The notes below the pieces were generated by a model. It had not been told where the DNA came from and did no database searches. It saw only the letters and a program-made list of their open reading frames with translations. The translations under genes and the position numbers were made by a program. This document shows, piece by piece, positions 61,169 to 64,000 of a DNA stretch of 64,000 nt. The DNA is from an uncultured Flavobacteriales bacterium (GTDB taxonomy: Bacteria; Bacteroidota; Bacteroidia; Flavobacteriales; BACL11). The stretch lies in the NCBI GenBank assembly GCA_905478765.1, contig CAJQJY010000004.1, positions 62,001 to 126,000 on the forward strand. Reading direction: 5' to 3'. Position 1 is the stretch's first letter. Each line of letters begins with the position of its first letter.

Positions 61169-61873
61169 CTACTGATTTAACAGTTTTTTAAAGTTTTCAA
61201 CATCAATCGCGTCTGATAATTGATATTCCCCAATTGATGTCCTGCAAAGTTTTGTAAGATGTCCACCGCTGTTCAATGCTGCTCCAAAATCATGAGCAAT
61301 TGAACGGATATAGGTTCCTTTACTACATTTAATTTCAAAGTTAACGTCTAGGTTTTCTATGTTGGTAATGGTAAATTTTTTAACTGTTATTTTCCTACTT
61401 TCAATTTCGATAGCCTCTCCCCTTCTTGCTTTTTCATATAGCCTTTCTCCACCTTTTTTTAAAGCTGAAAAGATGGGTGGTTTTTGGTCAATTTCCCCTA
61501 TAAAATGAGTTGTAGTTTCTTTAATTAGCTCCTCAGTAATATGTGCAGTTTCGTAATTGTTATCAACTTTAGTTTCTAAATCATAAGATGGAGTTGTTCC
61601 GCCTAAGGTAACTGTTCCTATGTAAGTTTTTTCTTGTCCTTGAATTTTAGAAATTAGCTTAGTAAATTTACCTGTACATACCACTAACAGTCCAGTAGCT
61701 AAAGGGTCTAGAGTACCTGCATGCCCTACTTTTATTTTTTTTAAACTATATTTAGTGCGGATTAGATTTTTTATCTTTTTCACTACATCAAAAGATGTCC
61801 AGCCCAAAGGCTTCTCCATCAAAAGGATTTGTCCATCTAAAAAGTCCTCTACCGTTTCAGGGAATTTATCCAT
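61169..61873 (-). CDS. truB: tRNA pseudouridine-55 synthase
   Basis: 234 residues. The catalytic Asp lies in G-H-A-G-T-L-D-P-L-A-T-G (about 50-61), and the earlier M-E-K-P-L-G-W-T-S-F-D and later G-T-Y-I-R-S-I-A-H-D match TruB. It forms pseudouridine 55 in the T loop of most tRNAs. One base separates it from uppP. The PUA extension seen in some TruB proteins is absent or reduced, as usual for this shorter form. Confidence 0.96.
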   Translation of the reverse strand: MDKFPETVEDFLDGQILLMEKPLGWTSFDVVKKIKNLIRTKYSLKKIKVGHAGTLDPLATGLLVVCTGKFTKLISKIQGQEKTYIGTVTLGGTTPSYDLETKVDNNYETAHITEELIKETTTHFIGEIDQKPPIFSALKKGGERLYEKARRGEAIEIESRKITVKKFTITNIENLDVNFEIKCSKGTYIRSIAHDFGAALNSGGHLTKLCRTSIGEYQLSDAIDVENFKKLLNQ

Positions 61874-61874
61874 A

Positions 61875-62666
61875 TTAAAATAATGATGTCGCTATTACAA
61901 TAGATCCAATAGCAAAGCAGTAGTAAGCAAAGTATTTAAGTTGACTACTTTTCACTAATTTTATCATCCATTTACAGGCAAGCATTCCTGTTAAAAAGGC
62001 AAAAATGAAGCCAATAAATAGTGCTAAAAAGTTTGTGTCTGTTGCTGAAATTTCTCCTGAAAAAAAATCTTTAGCCATTTTCCCAAAGATTAAAGGAACA
62101 ACCATCAAGAAGGAGAATCGTGCTGCTTTTTCTTTGTCAATTCCTAAAAGTACAGCTGTTGATATTGTTGCTCCTGATCTTGAAATTCCAGGAAGGATAG
62201 CTATGGCTTGTGAAATCCCTACAAGGATAGCATCTTTAACCCCTACCTGCTTTTCTGATGCTTTAGCTCTGTCAGCAAGGAATAATAACAAACCTGTAAT
62301 TAAGAGCATGCTTCCTACTAAAGTCAATGCACCACCAAATAGCGCTTTTATTTCATCATTAAAAAACACTCCAACCAAAGTAGCTGGTGTCATGGATAAA
62401 ACAATTTTTAAAGAGAATTGAAATGCTTCATTGTTTTTAAATTGAAAGAGCCCTGAGAATATTTCAATCAAATCCTTCCTAAAAATAATAATAGTGGATA
62501 GGGCAGTTGCAAAATGGAGGACAACTGTCATCAGTAGGCTTTCTTCTCCTACTTTTCCTTCTCCTAAAATTGCTTTTGCAATTTCCAAATGCCCGCTACT
62601 GCTAACGGGTAAAAACTCAGTTAGCCCTTGAATAATTCCAAGGATAATAGCATTGATTATTTCCAT
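61875..62666 (-). CDS. uppP: Undecaprenyl-diphosphatase
   Basis: 263 residues with about eight membrane helices. Motifs are Q-G-L-T-E-F-L-P-V-S-S-S-G-H (about 14-27) and P-G-I-S-R-S-G-A-T (about 158-166). It recycles the peptidoglycan and glycan lipid carrier by removing a phosphate from C55-PP; resistance to bacitracin is a known side effect of the family. Located between DUF3098 and truB. Confidence 0.96.
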   Translation of the reverse strand: MEIINAIILGIIQGLTEFLPVSSSGHLEIAKAILGEGKVGEESLLMTVVLHFATALSTIIIFRKDLIEIFSGLFQFKNNEAFQFSLKIVLSMTPATLVGVFFNDEIKALFGGALTLVGSMLLITGLLLFLADRAKASEKQVGVKDAILVGISQAIAILPGISRSGATISTAVLLGIDKEKAARFSFLMVVPLIFGKMAKDFFSGEISATDTNFLALFIGFIFAFLTGMLACKWMIKLVKSSQLKYFAYYCFAIGSIVIATSLF

Positions 62667-62669
62667 TTA

Positions 62670-62891
62670 TTAAGCTTCTTTGCTTTTGCTCATAATTGCA
62701 AAAATCTCAATAATGAAGCCTGTAGCTAATAAAATTGGAGCTAATGTTAACCTCTGAAAATCAAAGATTGCATCAGAGAATTTTGTTGGGTCATCTGACC
62801 CTCCACCAATCATTAAAATTAGTCCGCTAGCCATAAAAGCTAATCCGATAAGTAAAAGCGTGTAGTTCTTTTTTTTGAATGCAAAATCCAT
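62670..62891 (-). CDS. DUF3098 small membrane protein
   Basis: 73 residues with two hydrophobic helices (about 12-30 and 48-66) joined by a short loop rich in Gly and Asp (G-G-G-S-D-D-P-T-K-F). It matches DUF3098, usually found directly after ftsX in Bacteroidota as here (10-base gap), hinting at a role near cell division. Function unknown. Confidence 0.8.
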   Translation of the reverse strand: MDFAFKKKNYTLLLIGLAFMASGLILMIGGGSDDPTKFSDAIFDFQRLTLAPILLATGFIIEIFAIMSKSKEA

Positions 62892-62901
62892 AGTTTAATG
62901 T

Positions 62902-63780
62902 TTAGTTGTAAAGTTCGTTTTCGTTAAGTTTTATAAATTTTCTTACTGCAAAGAAAGTTGAAAAAATACTGATAACTAATCCTGATGCTAAAATCAGTAA
63001 AAAAACAATTCCAATAATTTTTAAATCATCAATATTAAGCATATTAGCTGTATCTCCTTGCACTAATTGTATTGCGCCAATAAGCATAAAAATAGCAAAA
63101 AGTGAGCTGTATATTCCTTGATAAATTCCTTTAGATAGAAATGGTTTTTGAATGAAACTATTAGTTGAACCAACTAATCGCATTGTTCGTATTAGAAATC
63201 GTTTTGAGTAAACTGAAAGTCGGATAGTGTTGTTAATTAACGCAAAAGCGATAAAGAAAAGTAGCACACAAAAAATAAGTAAAAAGAATGACAAGCGATT
63301 TACATTTGAGTTGAGTTTGTCTATTAAATCTTTTTGATAATAGACTTCAAAAACATTAGCATTTTCGCTTAATTCATTAGTGATTATTTGCAAACTATCA
63401 GTATTTCCATATTCAGCATTAAGTTTTACATCAATAGACGCTAAAAGAGGGCTGTAACCTAAAAACTCAACAAAATCTTCTCCTAAATCAGTTTTTAAAT
63501 CAGCAGTTGCTTGTTCTTTTGTTGTAAAGGAAGTGCTTTTTACAAAATCAGAAGCATCTAATATTTTTTGAAATTTTAATGATTCTATCTCGTTCACACC
63601 ATCTTTTAACATAATTGTGAAGCCGATATTTTCTTTTACATAATCTGATAATTTTTGCGCGTTTATCAGAACTAAACCCAATAAACCAACAACAAACAAT
63701 ACAAGTGAAAGGCTAATAACAACTGAAGTTGAAGAAGAGAGGATCCTTCTGTTTAGAGTTTTATTTTTGCTAGTTTTCAT
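62902..63780 (-). CDS. ftsX: Cell division protein FtsX
   Basis: 292 residues from ATG 63780. An in-frame upstream codon at 63807 adds nine residues without support. Four membrane helices: one N-terminal (about 20-42), then a periplasmic loop (about 45-155) and three C-terminal helices. This is the FtsX topology; with the ATPase FtsE it forms an ABC-like complex that activates murein hydrolases at the septum. ftsE is not adjacent. An EnvC-like activator lies at 2444-3703. First gene of an operon with DUF3098, uppP and truB. Confidence 0.92.
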   Translation of the reverse strand: MKTSKNKTLNRRILSSSTSVVISLSLVLFVVGLLGLVLINAQKLSDYVKENIGFTIMLKDGVNEIESLKFQKILDASDFVKSTSFTTKEQATADLKTDLGEDFVEFLGYSPLLASIDVKLNAEYGNTDSLQIITNELSENANVFEVYYQKDLIDKLNSNVNRLSFFLLIFCVLLFFIAFALINNTIRLSVYSKRFLIRTMRLVGSTNSFIQKPFLSKGIYQGIYSSLFAIFMLIGAIQLVQGDTANMLNIDDLKIIGIVFLLILASGLVISIFSTFFAVRKFIKLNENELYN

Positions 63781-63829
63781 ATAGTTCGCTAAAATATAAA
63801 AATACAATTTACTAATTGATGTTATTCCT

Positions 63830-64000
<171 letters not shown>

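Noticed and set aside
62005..62421. A 138-codon plus-strand open frame opposite uppP
   Set aside because: It is an antisense shadow of uppP, low in typical protein character, with no promoter box or start context.

Overview
The window is an AT-rich, gene-dense chromosomal segment of a Bacteroidota bacterium, most likely a member of the Flavobacteriales. The evidence is type IX secretion (T9SS) signatures (a PorP/SprF-family protein, a PorZ-like protein, and type A and type B C-terminal sorting domains), many small families largely confined to Bacteroidota (DUF4292, DUF3108, DUF4837, DUF4175, DUF4271, DUF3098, DUF2279), TAnnTTTG-type -7 promoter boxes, few Shine-Dalgarno sequences and several TTG starts. 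I recognise 57 protein genes (56 complete plus the 5' end of leuS), one tRNA-Arg, one clear intrinsic terminator and about twenty promoter boxes. I see no insertion sequence, prophage, CRISPR array, rRNA or pseudogene. No intergenic stretch exceeds about 160 bases.

Layout. 1-13632 (+): a TPR protein, a DUF4292 lipoprotein, an EnvC-like degenerate LytM protein, tatA, gatA, DUF3108, an M23 peptidase, then a three-gene surface cassette of a 1294-residue type B T9SS cargo, a PorP/SprF-like protein and a PD40/OmpA-like protein. 13621-18920 (-): dxs-asnS-rpoN and a membrane protein. 19044-21268 (+): a lytic transglycosylase and a DUF4837 lipoprotein. 21258-29099 (-): a BNR-propeller type A cargo, then porZ-recO-TonB-dependent receptor. 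29192 (+): tRNA-Arg(UCG). 29269-37188 (-): a fibronectin-type cargo, then DUF4175-ybeY-mnmG-methyltransferase. 37272-47767 is mixed: gltX-folB, glyS, a cysteine-rich DUF3109 protein, gcdH-DUF3817, then DUF4271-hemD-terminator-rnpA-yidD-ctpA-O-antigen-ligase-like. 47752-53771: alr and tdk (-), then DUF2279-rsmI-DAHP synthase/chorismate mutase-recJ (+). 53754-64000: rlmN, polyprenyl synthase-dnaG-PAP2 (-), an amidohydrolase (+), queA-ispD (-), ftsX-DUF3098-uppP-truB (-), and the start of leuS (+).

The genes group into envelope building and surface display (T9SS cargo and machinery, murein hydrolases and their probable activator, ftsX, uppP, alr, O-antigen ligase-like, TonB receptor), isoprenoid supply (dxs, ispD, polyprenyl synthase), and information processing (five aminoacyl-tRNA or amidotransferase genes, tRNA/rRNA modification by mnmG, queA, truB, rlmN and rsmI, rnpA, dnaG, recJ, recO, rpoN).

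Two organisational features stand out. First, many genes carry a TAnnTTTG box exactly 4 bases before the start codon, which would place transcription initiation at or next to the start codon (leaderless or near-leaderless mRNA). Second, all seven convergent protein-gene pairs overlap or touch at their stop codons, so no terminator can lie between them. I did not find a clearly undescribed multigene system; the most distinctive candidates are the T9SS cassette at 7398-13632 and the promoter geometry.
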